DNA of 64,000 bases from Rhodobacterales bacterium (GCA_002747035.1 PDRZ01000027.1:1-64000), one strand, 5' to 3'. Counted from the stretch's first letter, positions 47,222-56,287 are shown. A program made the numbers and translations. Notes: generated by a model not told the origin, from the sequence alone.

Positions 47222-48181
47222 ATGCGCGCTTATCAGCTTACTTCTTTTAACTCGCCTGCCAGCATCAACGACATTGCTGTCCCGGATCCGGCACCGCGTG
47301 AGGTACAGTTGAAAATCGAAGCCTGCGGGTTGAACTTTGCAGATCTTCTGATGTTGCAGGGCAAATATCAGGATACGCCCGAGCCGCCCTTTGTCCTTGG
47401 GATGGAGGTTGCGGGCACCGTAACCGCGCTTGGCGACGGCGTGACCGGACCGGCACCGGGCACCCGTGTGGCCGTCTTTGGCGGGCGCGGAGGATTGGCC
47501 GAATATGGCTGTTTCCCCGCCGAACGTCTGATCCCCCTGCCCGACAACATGACCGCAGTGGATGCGGCTGCGCTGCAAATTGCCTATGGCACAAGCCACG
47601 TGGCGTTGGCCCACAAGGCCCGGATGCAGCCGGGCGAAACCCTGTTGGTTCTGGGGGCTGCCGGGGGTGTGGGCCTGACCGCGGTCGAGATTGGCAAGCT
47701 GATGGGCGCGACCGTGATCGCCTGTGCCCGTGGCGCAGACAAGCTTGCGGCGGCGAAACAGGCCGGGGCCGATCACCTGATCGACGCCAAAACCGAAGAT
47801 ATCCGCGACGCGGTCAAGGCGCTGGGGGGGGCCGACGTGGTCTATGACCCGGTGGGCGGAGACCAGTTCACCGCTGCCCTGCGCGCCTGTAAACCGGAAG
47901 CCCGCATTCTCGCCATCGGTTTTGCCAGCGGCGAGGTCCCCCAGATCAAGGCCAACCACCTGCTGGTCAAAAATGTCGACGTGCTGGGGTTCTACTGGGG
48001 GGGCTACCTCAAATTCCGGCCCTCGGTTGTGACCGAAAGCCTGGCCACTCTGTTCTCCTGGTACAGCGAAGGCCGCATCAAACCGCATGTCAGCACCGTC
48101 GCCGCGCTGGATCAGGTGGAAGAGGCGCTGGAGCTTCTGCGCAGCCGTAAATCCACGGGCAAGGTCGTCGTCACCTCCTGA
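47222..48181 (+). CDS. NADPH:quinone oxidoreductase family protein
   Basis: 319 residues, zinc-free medium-chain dehydrogenase. An N-terminal GroES-like domain (about 25-125) and a Rossmann domain with LGAAGGVGLTAVEIGK (about 140-155) are seen, plus the family's YDPVGGDQF. The start at 47222 (AGGA upstream) begins at the usual MRAYQL; the frame extends upstream without coding features. Reduces quinones or enones with NADPH by family inference. Confidence 0.93.
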   Translation: MRAYQLTSFNSPASINDIAVPDPAPREVQLKIEACGLNFADLLMLQGKYQDTPEPPFVLGMEVAGTVTALGDGVTGPAPGTRVAVFGGRGGLAEYGCFPAERLIPLPDNMTAVDAAALQIAYGTSHVALAHKARMQPGETLLVLGAAGGVGLTAVEIGKLMGATVIACARGADKLAAAKQAGADHLIDAKTEDIRDAVKALGGADVVYDPVGGDQFTAALRACKPEARILAIGFASGEVPQIKANHLLVKNVDVLGFYWGGYLKFRPSVVTESLATLFSWYSEGRIKPHVSTVAALDQVEEALELLRSRKSTGKVVVTS

Positions 48182-48204
48182 TCCGCCCCCACCTTAAGCC
48201 GGTC

Positions 48205-49056
48205 TCACCAGCGACAATAGGCGTTCCGCACCAGGGCCACCATCTGCTCCAGGGCCTCTCCCTGCGCGGTGTCCGCACCATAAAGATTGACCTTCTGCCC
48301 CGGCAGCTCCGGCAAGGCACCCCCGTGGGCAATCTGCTCAAGATGGGCGGGTTCAGTGCCTTCGATCATCGTATGCACGGCCAGATCGGCAGATACGGTT
48401 ACCTCAATCGTACGGTCAGATTCGGTTTCCACGGCCAACTCCCAACCTATCCCGGCCTCGTCCAACGCCTTGATCGCCTTTGGCCGAAACGTGCAGTGAC
48501 GGCTATAGGCCAGACGAAGTGGACGCTGCTTCCATGCGGACCCGTTTTGCGCCCCGACCCAAAGCAATGGGCGCTCGGACAAGGTTTCTCCGCCCTGCTC
48601 CACCCCGGTTTCCGTGGTCAGGATCAAATCGCATTTTCCGCGCGCGAACTGTTCTTTCAACTGAGTGGTATAGGAGGAAAGGAGTTGAACCCGCATCCGT
48701 GGAAACTGTGCATGAAACTGCTGAAGTATCCGGGGCACCAATGGGTAAACGATGTCATGGGGGACGCCAAAAACCACTTCTCCCTCGTAAACCTGATCCG
48801 TCAGACGGGCCATCACCTCGTCATTCAATTCCAGCATCCGACGCGCATAAACCAGCAATTGATCCCCGTTCGCGGTCAGGGCGATTCTCCGGTTCGAGCG
48901 GTCCAGAAGATCAAGCCCCAGCAGCTCTTCGAGCCGCTTAAGCTGCATCGAAACCGCCGATTGGGTGAGGTTCAGCATGGCTGCCGCGCGCGTGACGCCG
49001 CCATGATCCGCCACCGCCACGAAAGAGCGCAGAGTTGTCAAATCAAGGTTTCGCAT
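48205..49056 (-). CDS. LysR family transcriptional regulator
   Basis: 283 residues. A winged HTH at about 4-62 (LTTLRSFVAVADHGGVTRAAAMLNLTQSAVSMQLKRLEE) and a LysR substrate-binding domain (about 90-280). The start at 49056 follows GGAGAG. Divergent from the DUF1127 gene. A perfect inverted repeat lies at 49073-49095, 17 bases from the start, and likely serves autoregulation and control of the divergent gene. Confidence 0.94.
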   Translation of the reverse strand: MRNLDLTTLRSFVAVADHGGVTRAAAMLNLTQSAVSMQLKRLEELLGLDLLDRSNRRIALTANGDQLLVYARRMLELNDEVMARLTDQVYEGEVVFGVPHDIVYPLVPRILQQFHAQFPRMRVQLLSSYTTQLKEQFARGKCDLILTTETGVEQGGETLSERPLLWVGAQNGSAWKQRPLRLAYSRHCTFRPKAIKALDEAGIGWELAVETESDRTIEVTVSADLAVHTMIEGTEPAHLEQIAHGGALPELPGQKVNLYGADTAQGEALEQMVALVRNAYCRW

Positions 49057-49072
49057 AAGCTCTCCATCACAT

Positions 49073-49095
49073 TTTATGATGATAGTAATCATAAA
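49073..49095. promoter_or_regulatory. LysR operator candidate TTTATGAT-N7-ATCATAAA
   Basis: A perfect 8-bp inverted repeat around a 7-base spacer in the 130-base gap between the LysR gene and the DUF1127 gene. It has the interrupted-dyad form and position expected of a LysR recognition site. Confidence 0.5.
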
Positions 49096-49186
49096 TATTC
49101 ACTTGGATAATATTTCCAGATTGCACATACATCAAGATACAGAATGAAAGCCACACAACTCTTCACGGGAAGGAAAGGAAACGACC

Positions 49187-49402
49187 ATGACCACGCTTAC
49201 CTCGATTCGCCACGATGCAACCCACGCTTCCCGCCCGGTCCTGTTGCCCCGGATTGCCGCCTGGGCCGCTCTGCGGCGCCAACGGCGGCAATTGGCGGCA
49301 CTGGACGCCTGTGCGCTGAACGATATCGGTGTCACCCTCAATGAGGCCCGCGCCGAAGCCAATCGCCCGTTCTGGGACGTCCCCTCGGTCTGGCGGTGCT
49401 GA
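49187..49402 (+). CDS. DUF1127 domain-containing small protein
   Basis: 71 residues, basic, with the DUF1127 region RIAAWAALRRQRRQLAALDACALNDIGVTLNEARAEANRPFWD. Family members are small proteins; some act in phosphate/carbon metabolism and RNA maturation in alphaproteobacteria. GGAAGGAAAGGAA precedes the start. Divergent from the LysR regulator, which probably controls it. Confidence 0.88.
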   Translation: MTTLTSIRHDATHASRPVLLPRIAAWAALRRQRRQLAALDACALNDIGVTLNEARAEANRPFWDVPSVWRC

Positions 49403-49554
49403 TAACCTGGGCTGAGTTCCGATAAAATCCCTGCCAATTCAACGGAAAACCTTGAAATGGCGGGCCAAACCCCCGATATTTCATTCCAAGACCCGGATGC
49501 CACGAGGCACCCGGGCGTAACCTTGATACGCGTGAACTTTTATCGGAGGCTTTT

Positions 49555-50331
49555 ATGGCTGAACTGAACACGATCCGGACGGGCGCAGGTGCCCGCGCTG
49601 CCCGGGTCGACGCGGGCCTACGCGCCCATATGAACAAAGTCTATGGCACCATGTCCATCGGCATGTTGATCACTGCCTTGGCAGCATGGGCTATTTCCGG
49701 TCTGGCCGTCACCACCGACCCGACGCAAGCCGTGGGTCAAATCTCCAATGGCACCATGCTGACCGGCTTGGGTGCTGCGATCTACACCTCGCCTCTGAAA
49801 TGGGTGATCATGTTTGCCCCGCTGGGTATGATCTTCATGTTCGGTGCGATGACCAACCGCATCTCGGCGGCTGGGGCACAGCTCTTCTTCTTTGTCTTCG
49901 CAACGTTGATCGGTGTGTCACTTAGCTCGATCTTCATCTTCTACACCACCTTTTCGATTGTTCAGACCTTCTTGGTGACCGCCATCGCATTCGCGGGCCT
50001 GTCGCTGTTTGGCTATGTCACCAAACGTGACCTGTCGGGTATGGGCACCTTCCTGATGATGGGTGTGATCGGTCTTTTGGTGGCGATGATCGTCAACCTG
50101 TTCATGCAATCGGGCGTCATGGCGCTGGCGATTTCGGCCATCGGTGTTCTGATCTTTGCCGGTCTGACCGCTTATGACACCCAGAACATCAAGTCTATGT
50201 ATGTCGCCCACGCCCATCATGGCGATCAGGAATGGCTGGACAAATCGGCCATTCACGGCGCGCTGAGCCTGTATCTGGACTTCCTGAACATGTTCCAGTT
50301 CCTGTTGATGTTCATGGGCTCACAGGAATAG
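49555..50331 (+). CDS. Bax inhibitor-1/YccA family protein
   Basis: 258 residues with seven predicted transmembrane helices and a short hydrophilic N-terminus (1-30). C-terminal ALSLYLDFLNMFQFLLMFMG is typical of the bacterial BI-1 family, putative H+/Ca2+ leak channels. CGGAGG lies eight bases before the ATG. Followed by a clear terminator. A possible promoter (TTGAAA-N17-GATATT) lies at 49452-49480. Confidence 0.93.
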   Translation: MAELNTIRTGAGARAARVDAGLRAHMNKVYGTMSIGMLITALAAWAISGLAVTTDPTQAVGQISNGTMLTGLGAAIYTSPLKWVIMFAPLGMIFMFGAMTNRISAAGAQLFFFVFATLIGVSLSSIFIFYTTFSIVQTFLVTAIAFAGLSLFGYVTKRDLSGMGTFLMMGVIGLLVAMIVNLFMQSGVMALAISAIGVLIFAGLTAYDTQNIKSMYVAHAHHGDQEWLDKSAIHGALSLYLDFLNMFQFLLMFMGSQE

Positions 50332-50354
50332 CAACAGCATCCGTTTCAAAAACA

Positions 50355-50384
50355 AAGGGCCGGTCACAACGACCGGCCCTTTTC
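50355..50384 (+). terminator. Intrinsic terminator of the BI-1 gene
   Basis: A 9-bp stem GGGCCGGTC/GACCGGCCC followed by TTTT, 25 bases after the stop codon on the plus strand. Confidence 0.9.
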
Positions 50385-50440
50385 GTTTGCACCGCGCATT
50401 CCCGGATAGCCCGGATACCCCATGGCTTATGGCTTGCTGC

Positions 50441-50794
50441 CTACACCCTCCGCACCATTTCAAGGGCGGGCAGGCAAAGCCCCGGCTCCAACCGCAAATC
50501 GACCTCGGCACGGGTTTCAAACCCCATGCGGTGGTAAAATGGCTCTGCGTTGCGCGTAGACAAACAGCACAGCCGCGCCACCCTACACGTTCGGGCTGTC
50601 TCTACGATCTGATTCAACACCCGCGCCGCGACCCCCTGTTGCGCACGGCTGGGATCACAGGCCAGATGGCGCACATGACCCACCCCTCGCCCCCTCCCGA
50701 AAGGGGACGCCCGGGTCCATCCTCCTGCGGCCATGATCCGCGGCCCGTCCTGAACCACCCCACCTGTTTTTTGCGCGTTTCTTTTCAGGGTCAA
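50441..50794 (-). pseudogene. N-terminally truncated GNAT acetyltransferase
   Basis: The frame retains the second half of a GNAT fold: GPRIMAAGGWTR, the acetyl-CoA motif DPSRAQQGVAARVL and the C-terminal RNAEPFYHRMGFETR. About 50 N-terminal residues are missing; the first possible start is TTG at 50794 and the rpmG terminator begins only 7 bases upstream. It is probably a remnant, though translation of the fragment cannot be excluded. Confidence 0.55.
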
Positions 50795-50800
50795 AACAAG

Positions 50801-50836
50801 AAAAAGCCGCGCTCGGACAGGCGGCGCGGCTTTTCG
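50801..50836 (-). terminator. Intrinsic terminator of rpmG
   Basis: On the minus strand a 9-bp stem AAGCCGCGC/GCGCGGCTT is followed by a T-run, 25 bases after the rpmG stop. Confidence 0.88.
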
Positions 50837-50860
50837 GGTTTGTCGGTATCTGGGGCGATC

Positions 50861-51028
50861 TTACTTGATCTTGCCTTCCTTGTACTCGACATGCTTGCGC
50901 ACCACTGGGTCGTATTTACGTACGACCATCTTTTCGGTCATAGTGCGTGCGTTTTTCTTGGTCACATAGAAGTGGCCAGTGCCTGCGGTCGAGTTCAGGC
51001 GGATCTTGATGGTGGTCGGCTTCGCCAT
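50861..51028 (-). CDS. rpmG: 50S ribosomal protein L33
   Basis: 55 residues, [20 protein letters not shown]... to ...VEYKEGKIK, full length. It lacks the four zinc-binding Cys of the other L33 form (Cys-minus type). AGGAGCAC before the ATG gives the ribosome binding site. Monocistronic with its own terminator. Confidence 0.97.
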   Translation of the reverse strand: MAKPTTIKIRLNSTAGTGHFYVTKKNARTMTEKMVVRKYDPVVRKHVEYKEGKIK

Positions 51029-51084
51029 GATAGTGCTCCTGCGTCGGGCACAACATGAGCCCGTGAAATCTCTGGAATTGGCCT

Positions 51085-51110
51085 TTTATACGGCATGGGG
51101 CCCGAGTCAA
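51085..51110 (-). promoter_or_regulatory. Candidate rpmG promoter
   Basis: Minus strand TTGACT (51105-51110) and TATAAA (51085-51090) with only 14 bases between. The short spacing is unusual; a -10 at TAAAAG would give 16. About 60 bases of leader. Confidence 0.4.
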
Positions 51111-51213
51111 CCTGATTCACCCAAGTTTCCGGCAAAATCCTCCTTCTGATGAGGGGCGGGATTGTTCATTCCGGTAAAATCACGTCCATTGGAGGCATGA
51201 GAAGGTGCAAGCC

Positions 51214-51501
51214 ATGATCGCAAGCCTGTGATGTACGCGCGCCCCGAATTGGATCAGGCCCATACAGAGCTATGGGCGCGTATCCGCGACGGGTTGCGAG
51301 ACAACAGCGTGCCGTCACCAGACAGGTTGTCACAGACCGCGCCATAATTTGAGCACTGGACGGACCCCGGCGTGACATGGTGCCTGATCCGGCGTCACGA
51401 TGCCTTCGCGACCGAACTGCCTGTCCTGGACTGGACACCCCCCCGGCCTGCCTCTGATTGCTGCAAAAGGCGCGAACCAGGCCCCGGCCTTTGAACCGTA
51501 A
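51214..51501 (+). pseudogene. PhnD-like phosphate/phosphonate binding protein pseudogene
   Basis: Starts ATG-ATC-GCA-AGC-CTG (MIASL), then loses one base and continues in another frame MYARPELDQAHTELWARIRDGL...SPDRLSQTAP, hits TAA, then FEHWTDPGVTW. After an internal deletion HDAFATELPVLDWTPPR joins, by a further shift, to GLPLIAAKGANQAPAFEP and a stop. This order matches the small Rhodobacterales PhnD-like periplasmic proteins, most of whose sequence is missing here. The remaining stretch 51029-51213 and 51502-51639 holds no gene I can see. Confidence 0.6.
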
Positions 51502-51639
51502 AACATGCGATCCGGGTTCTCTCCGCCGAAACACGCACCCTCTTGGGCCTGCGTGACCTGGTTTACATTCCACAGCAAACCTATCTCGTCATTCCCAATC
51601 CCGGCGATGGAACAACGCCCCGCAACCCGCCCGTTTAAC

Positions 51640-51694
51640 CCGGATTTTCCGGCGAACGGGGGTGGGCGGGCGGGCCGTTTGCCGGAAAATCCGG
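51640..51694. repeat. 20-bp inverted repeat downstream of rnpB
   Basis: Arms CCGGATTTTCCGGCGAACGG (51640-51659) and its inverse (51675-51694) with one mismatch and a 15-base loop. It lies 14 bases past the rnpB 3' end on the minus strand, so it may terminate or protect that RNA. There is no T-run. Confidence 0.6.
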
Positions 51695-51707
51695 CGCTTG
51701 GCCAAAA

Positions 51708-52126
51708 CACGCGGAGGGCCTGTAAGCCGGATTCTGTCCAGGCAGGTCGCCCCACCCTGGATGGCCATTCATCTAGACCCGCCGTTGCCGACGCATCTCC
51801 AGCTGCCAACCCGGATCGCTGGGCCAAGGCGGCTTGCGGCGGTTTTGGTTGCCCAACCCGTCCCGCGCGCGATCCCTATTTGGCATTGCTCCCGGTGGGG
51901 CTTGCCGTGCCGGTCCGGTTGCCCGTCCCGCGGTGGGCTCTTACCCCACCGTTTCACCCTTACCCAAATGGGCTGCCGAAGCGGCCTGTGTTGGGCGGTC
52001 TGTTCTCTGTGGCGCTTTCCCTGGGGTTGCCCCCGCCGGGCGTTACCCGGCACCGTTGCCTTGTGGAGTCCGGACTTTCCTCCCACCGGGTCATCCCGGC
52101 AAGCGGCCATCCAGCCCTCCGCGTAC
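51708..52126 (-). ncRNA. rnpB: RNase P RNA, class A
   Basis: About 415 nt catalytic RNA of RNase P, which matures tRNA 5' ends. Conserved elements in order on the minus strand are GGAGGAAAGTCCGGACTCC, GGTGCCGGGTAACGCCCGGCGGGG, CCACAGAGAACAGACCGCC, GGTAAGGGTGAAACGGTGGGG, AGAGCCCACCG and the 3' AGATGAATGGCC...AGAATCCGGCTTA. The 5' CGCGGAGGGCT pairs with the 3' GGCCCTCCGCG as P1. The ends are set by that helix (plus or minus a few bases). Only 25 bases separate its 5' end from the amidase stop, so its promoter lies within that gene. Confidence 0.95.
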
Positions 52127-52150
52127 GCGCCACATAGGCGGTTTCGACGC

Positions 52151-52828
52151 TCAGGTCCAGAGTGCGCGATGTCCAAGCGGCGTAAAGTCCTCTGCCACCA
52201 GCGGGCCCGAGGCCCAGGGACGATAGCGCAGCCGCACCGCCGCAAGCAGCGTTTCATCATCCACATCGGCGGAATATCCAGCCCCAGACGCCACGGCCCG
52301 GAACAGCGCGAAATCACCGTCAGCAGGCCCCGCATCGCTGCCCCGCCGGGCCGCCAGCCCCAGACGTTCCAACCGCTGCCAGTCAAACCGCGCGCCCGGA
52401 TCAAACTTGCGCCCCGGTGCCATGTCCGAATGGCCAATCACCCGGCCTGACGGGATATTCCAGCGGGCCATGATCCCCCGCATCAGCTTTTCCAGCGCCG
52501 CCATCTGAGGTTCTGGAAATGGATGATCCCCCCGATTGGCCAATTCGACCCCGATCGAGCGCGAATTGACGTCCGCTACCCCATGCCACGATCCGGCCCC
52601 GGCGTGCCAGGCCCGCATCTCTTCCGGGACCATCTGCCAGATACGCCCCTGCTCGCCGATCAGGTAATGCGCCGAAACCTCCGCCCCGGGGTCGCACAAC
52701 CGCGCCAACGCCGCTTCTGCGCTTTGCATCGCCGTATAATGCAGCACGATCATATCGGCGACCGCGCCCTCCCGGCGCGGCCCGAAATTCGGTGAGGGAT
52801 GCTGGATCACATCAGCCGGTTTGGCCAA
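52151..52828 (-). CDS. N-acetylmuramoyl-L-alanine amidase (Amidase_2, AmpD-like)
   Basis: 225 residues. Zn ligands are His30 (VLHYTAMQ), His133 (GHSDMAPGRKFDPG) and Asp143; a C-terminal ~65-residue PGRP-unrelated helical tail follows. No signal peptide, so cytoplasmic, fitting cleavage of recycled anhydro-muropeptides. A peptidoglycan-binding domain is not evident. The rnpB gene lies just downstream. Confidence 0.93.
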   Translation of the reverse strand: MAKPADVIQHPSPNFGPRREGAVADMIVLHYTAMQSAEAALARLCDPGAEVSAHYLIGEQGRIWQMVPEEMRAWHAGAGSWHGVADVNSRSIGVELANRGDHPFPEPQMAALEKLMRGIMARWNIPSGRVIGHSDMAPGRKFDPGARFDWQRLERLGLAARRGSDAGPADGDFALFRAVASGAGYSADVDDETLLAAVRLRYRPWASGPLVAEDFTPLGHRALWT

Positions 52829-52834
52829 GCCGCC

Positions 52835-53593
52835 CTACCCGGCCGCAGCCTTGACGGCCCGGAACGGGGCGGGATTCCAGCTACAGGCATATCCATCGCC
52901 ATCAGGGTCAAGCCCCAGACGGTCGCGCGACGGTCCCCCTTTGGCCAGAAACTCAGCCTGAGCCAGATCGGGCGACGGGAATTTCGCGCAATTCTTCTGA
53001 TACTTGGCCTGAAGATTAATGCCCACGCGGCGGTATTGGCTGCTGCCGACCGGGTGCGTGGTTGAAAGGGCATATTCCACGATATTGGGCCCACCAGCCC
53101 CCACACGGGTTGGCACGGCTGTGGGTTGAATTTGCTGGTACTGCGCCTGCTGCTGTTTGCGCAGCGCCGCATCATCCTGAATGGTTCTGCGCCCTCCCAC
53201 GGCATTAAAGTCGTTTTCATCGGAAATGCCGGGGTTGTTCAACGACACAGGCGCTGGATTCGACGGGCTGGCATGGACAACCTTGTTCCCAGACCCGGCC
53301 CCCGAACCGGTCGCGCTCAATACAGCCTGCGTTTCCTGGGCAACGCTGGCCGCGGACCCGCTTGACCCGTCAGCGCGGGGTGCCGAAGCCGAAAGCGGTT
53401 CGCTCGACACCGCCTGCGGGGACGGCAGGGCCTGCCCTGTCAACTGGGCCTCCCGCCGGGCTTCTTTCTTCTGGTATTCCGTGTAGTTGCCAAATCCCAC
53501 GCCCGCGCCACTGTCGGGAATGGTCGGCGTACACGCCACAAGCCCCGCCACGGCGGTGCAGCCCACGAAAACTCTGATCGCTGTCTTACGCAT
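52835..53593 (-). CDS. Excalibur-like lipoprotein
   Basis: 252 residues. A lipobox (AVAGLVAC, Cys about 20) is followed by a Ser/Ala/Gln-rich low-complexity middle. The C-terminus has DRLGLDPDGDGYACSWNPAPFR, an excalibur-type DxDxDGxxC calcium-binding loop. The start at 53593 puts the lipobox correctly. It ends six bases before the amidase start, so the two are probably co-transcribed. Confidence 0.82.
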   Translation of the reverse strand: MRKTAIRVFVGCTAVAGLVACTPTIPDSGAGVGFGNYTEYQKKEARREAQLTGQALPSPQAVSSEPLSASAPRADGSSGSAASVAQETQAVLSATGSGAGSGNKVVHASPSNPAPVSLNNPGISDENDFNAVGGRRTIQDDAALRKQQQAQYQQIQPTAVPTRVGAGGPNIVEYALSTTHPVGSSQYRRVGINLQAKYQKNCAKFPSPDLAQAEFLAKGGPSRDRLGLDPDGDGYACSWNPAPFRAVKAAAG

Positions 53594-53628
53594 CTGAAAC
53601 TCTGCCCAAACCTGTTTTGATGCGCCTC

Positions 53629-55119
53629 TTACCACCATTTTCCAGGCTTGGCCACAAAACCGGCTGCACGTTCCAGTGAATAGGCGCAATTCAGCAGATC
53701 GCCCTCTTCCCAAGGACGCCCGATCAACTGCAACCCCAGGGGCAGACCCTGTCTGTCCAGCCCCGCAGGAACGCTGATACCGGGCAACCCGGCAAGGTTC
53801 ACGGTCACGGTAAAGACGTCGTTCAGATACATCTGCACCGGATCCGCCTCGCTCATCTCGCCCAACCCGAAGGCTGCGGATGGTGTCGCCGGGGTCAGGA
53901 TCGCGTCCACGCCCAGGGCGAACACATCCTCGAAATCCTTCTTGATCAACGTACGTACCCGCCGTGCGCGGTTGTAATAGGCGTCATAGAACCCTGCGGA
54001 CAGAACATAGGTGCCAACCATGACGCGACGCTGCACCTCGTGGCCGAACCCTTCGGCGCGGGTCTTTTCATACATTTCGGTGATCCCGTCCCCGGCGGCC
54101 AGCGTGGCCCGGTGGCCATAGCGCACCCCGTCATAACGGGCGAGGTTCGAAGACGCCTCCGCCGGCGCAATCACGTAATACGCCGGCAGGGCGTATTTGG
54201 TATGCGGCAGGCTGATATCAACGATCTCGGCCCCCGCGTCGCGCAGCATATCGGCCCCATCTGCCCACAGTTTTTCGATCTCTACCGGCATCCCCTCCAT
54301 ACGGTATTCCCTGGGAAGCCCGATTTTCTTACCCTTGATATCACCGCTCAGCGCGGCTTCGAAATTCGGCACCGGCAAATCCGCGCTGGTCGAATCCTTG
54401 GGGTCATGGCCACACATGGCCTCCAGCATGATCGCGGCATCGCGCACATCCTTGGTCATCGGCCCGGCCTGATCCAGCGACGACGCAAAGGCCACAACCC
54501 CCCAGCGCGAACACCGCCCATAGGTGGGTTTGATCCCGGTGATCCCGGTAAAGGCAGCAGGTTGGCGGATCGAACCACCGGTGTCGGTGCCGGTGGCGGC
54601 AAGACAAAGATCGGCGGCCACGGCGCTGGCAGATCCGCCCGACGATCCGCCGGGGGTCAGCGCGCTGTCGTCATTGGCACGGCGCCAGGGGTTGATCGCG
54701 TTTCCGTAAACCGAGGTTTCATTGGACGACCCCATGGCGAATTCGTCCATGTTGAGCTTGCCCAACATCACCGCGCCTGCATCCCACAGGTTCTGGCTGA
54801 CGGTTGATTCATACTCGGGCCTGAACCCTTCAAGAATGCCGCTGGCCGCCTGGCTCGGGACACCCTTGGTACAGAAAAGGTCCTTGATACCAAGCGGGAC
54901 GCCGCACATGTCCGGCGCATCTCCGCTGGCAATCCGCGCATCCGCAGCCGCGGCCTGAGCGCGCGCAATCTCGGGCGTATCGTGCACGAAAGCGTTCAGC
55001 TCACCCGCGCTTTCGATGGCCGAAAGACAGGCCTCGGTCAACTCGGCGCTGGTCACCTCCCCGGCACGCAGCATGTCGCGTGCCTGGGCAATGGTCAGTG
55101 TGTTCAACTCTTTTGTCAT
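53629..55119 (-). CDS. gatA: Asp-tRNA(Asn)/Glu-tRNA(Gln) amidotransferase subunit A
   Basis: About 496 residues. The amidase-signature triad is Lys79 (GIKDLF), Ser159 (GGSSGGS) and Ser183 (GGSIRQPA). Produces ammonia from glutamine for transamidation of Glu-tRNA(Gln) or Asp-tRNA(Asn). The start at 55119 is the usual MTKELN; the longer start at 55152 is less likely. It follows gatC by 120 bases; gatB is not in the window. Confidence 0.97.
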   Translation of the reverse strand: MTKELNTLTIAQARDMLRAGEVTSAELTEACLSAIESAGELNAFVHDTPEIARAQAAAADARIASGDAPDMCGVPLGIKDLFCTKGVPSQAASGILEGFRPEYESTVSQNLWDAGAVMLGKLNMDEFAMGSSNETSVYGNAINPWRRANDDSALTPGGSSGGSASAVAADLCLAATGTDTGGSIRQPAAFTGITGIKPTYGRCSRWGVVAFASSLDQAGPMTKDVRDAAIMLEAMCGHDPKDSTSADLPVPNFEAALSGDIKGKKIGLPREYRMEGMPVEIEKLWADGADMLRDAGAEIVDISLPHTKYALPAYYVIAPAEASSNLARYDGVRYGHRATLAAGDGITEMYEKTRAEGFGHEVQRRVMVGTYVLSAGFYDAYYNRARRVRTLIKKDFEDVFALGVDAILTPATPSAAFGLGEMSEADPVQMYLNDVFTVTVNLAGLPGISVPAGLDRQGLPLGLQLIGRPWEEGDLLNCAYSLERAAGFVAKPGKWW

Positions 55120-55239
55120 ATCGTATCGGCTCCAATAGCCCGTGTTCTTCATCGCGTCGGTCTGGGTCTCGGGCGCGGCCCGTTTCTGGCGGACGTTTCT
55201 GGCGGAAACTCCCCCCCCGGACAGAACCCGAACCGCCGC

Positions 55240-55527
55240 TTACTCCACCACCTTCGGCACTGCGAAAAAACCCTCGCGGGCATCTGGTGCATTGCTCAGG
55301 ATCTTGTCTTGCATATTGCCATCGGTCACCACATCGACACGGCGCTTCAACCGCATCGGAGTCACGCTGACCATGGGTTCAACACCTTCGACATCCACTT
55401 CGTTCAACTGCTCAATGAACCCGAGCACAGCGTTGAATTCCTCGGCCAGAGCCGGAAGCGCATCTTCCTCAACCTTGATCCGGGCCAGCTTGGCCACCTT
55501 GGCCGCCGTTTCCTTGTCAATCGACAT
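55240..55527 (-). CDS. gatC: Asp-tRNA(Asn)/Glu-tRNA(Gln) amidotransferase subunit C
   Basis: 95 residues, MSIDKETAAKVAKLARIKVEED..., the small subunit that stabilises the GatA-GatB interface. C-terminal LSNAPDAREGFFAVPKVVE is typical. ACGGAGATGCCCG before the ATG gives the ribosome binding site. Operon with gatA. Confidence 0.97.
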   Translation of the reverse strand: MSIDKETAAKVAKLARIKVEEDALPALAEEFNAVLGFIEQLNEVDVEGVEPMVSVTPMRLKRRVDVVTDGNMQDKILSNAPDAREGFFAVPKVVE

Positions 55528-55664
55528 CGGGCATCTCCGTTTTCATGTTGGTTCAGGCTTTATCGCTCCTGCGGCGCGGCTTCAAGCCACCGTACCCGCA
55601 AACCTTCCCCCAAAAGCACGCTCAGGCACCGGGGAGGGCGGGTGGGAGGTGCCTGAGCGTGCTT

Positions 55665-56287
55665 TTACCCGGCAAACCGACGGTAGAGTTCGATCATCCA
55701 TCCCAACATGATCGCATTCCACACGTGCCACATCACATGAGTCCCCGGCGGCCACAGGCTGCAAAGAAGCGCATACAGCGCCCGGAACAGAATCGACAGG
55801 ATCAGCATACCAGCCCCAAAGCAAAGTCCCCGGACCAGCTCTGGCAAACGAAAGCGCAAACCAATCGCGTGCAGCAGGATCATCAACGGCACCGGCGCAT
55901 AGGCCGCAGCCCCGCCCAGTCTCGACACCAGCCCAAAGACCGGCACCAACAGCGCGGCCAATGGCAAAAACCCAAGCCTCCAGAGCCCCGCTCATCCACC
56001 AATACGTCCGACAGGAAAGAAAGATATACGCCCAAACAAAAAAGCACGATGGGCACAGAATCCGCCAATGCCGTGGCATAGCTGTGAAACAGGAAACGGC
56101 CCACACCGATCAGGACCAGAAGACCAACCAACCCCCACGCCATGGGCAACCGCGCGCCCCGCAACCGCCACGCCATTACCGCCGCCGCACTCAGAAAGGC
56201 GGCATTGGTCACCGCGTTCCACGGCTCGGCCCGGAATTCAGGCCCCGATCACTCGCAATACCCGTCAATCGGTGTGTGCCAATCCAT
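55665..56287 (-). pseudogene. Ceramidase-family membrane protein pseudogene
   Basis: The minus strand from ATG 56287 reads MDWHTPIDGYCE, then an in-frame TGA where relatives usually have Arg, then SGPEFRAEPWNAVTNAAF...GVGRFLFHSYATALADSVPIVLF. It shifts frame at a run of five A on the plus strand (55966-55970); the other frame then gives PLAALLVPVFGLVSRLGG...LCSLWPPGTHVMWHVWNAIMLGWMIELYRR and stops at 55665. The order matches the ceramidase/alkaline ceramidase-like (PF05875) seven-helix family. Two independent lesions make a pseudogene likely. Confidence 0.85.

Noticed and set aside
51166-51573. 135-codon minus-strand frame upstream of rpmG
   Set aside because: It lies opposite the PhnD-like relic and has no recognisable domain.
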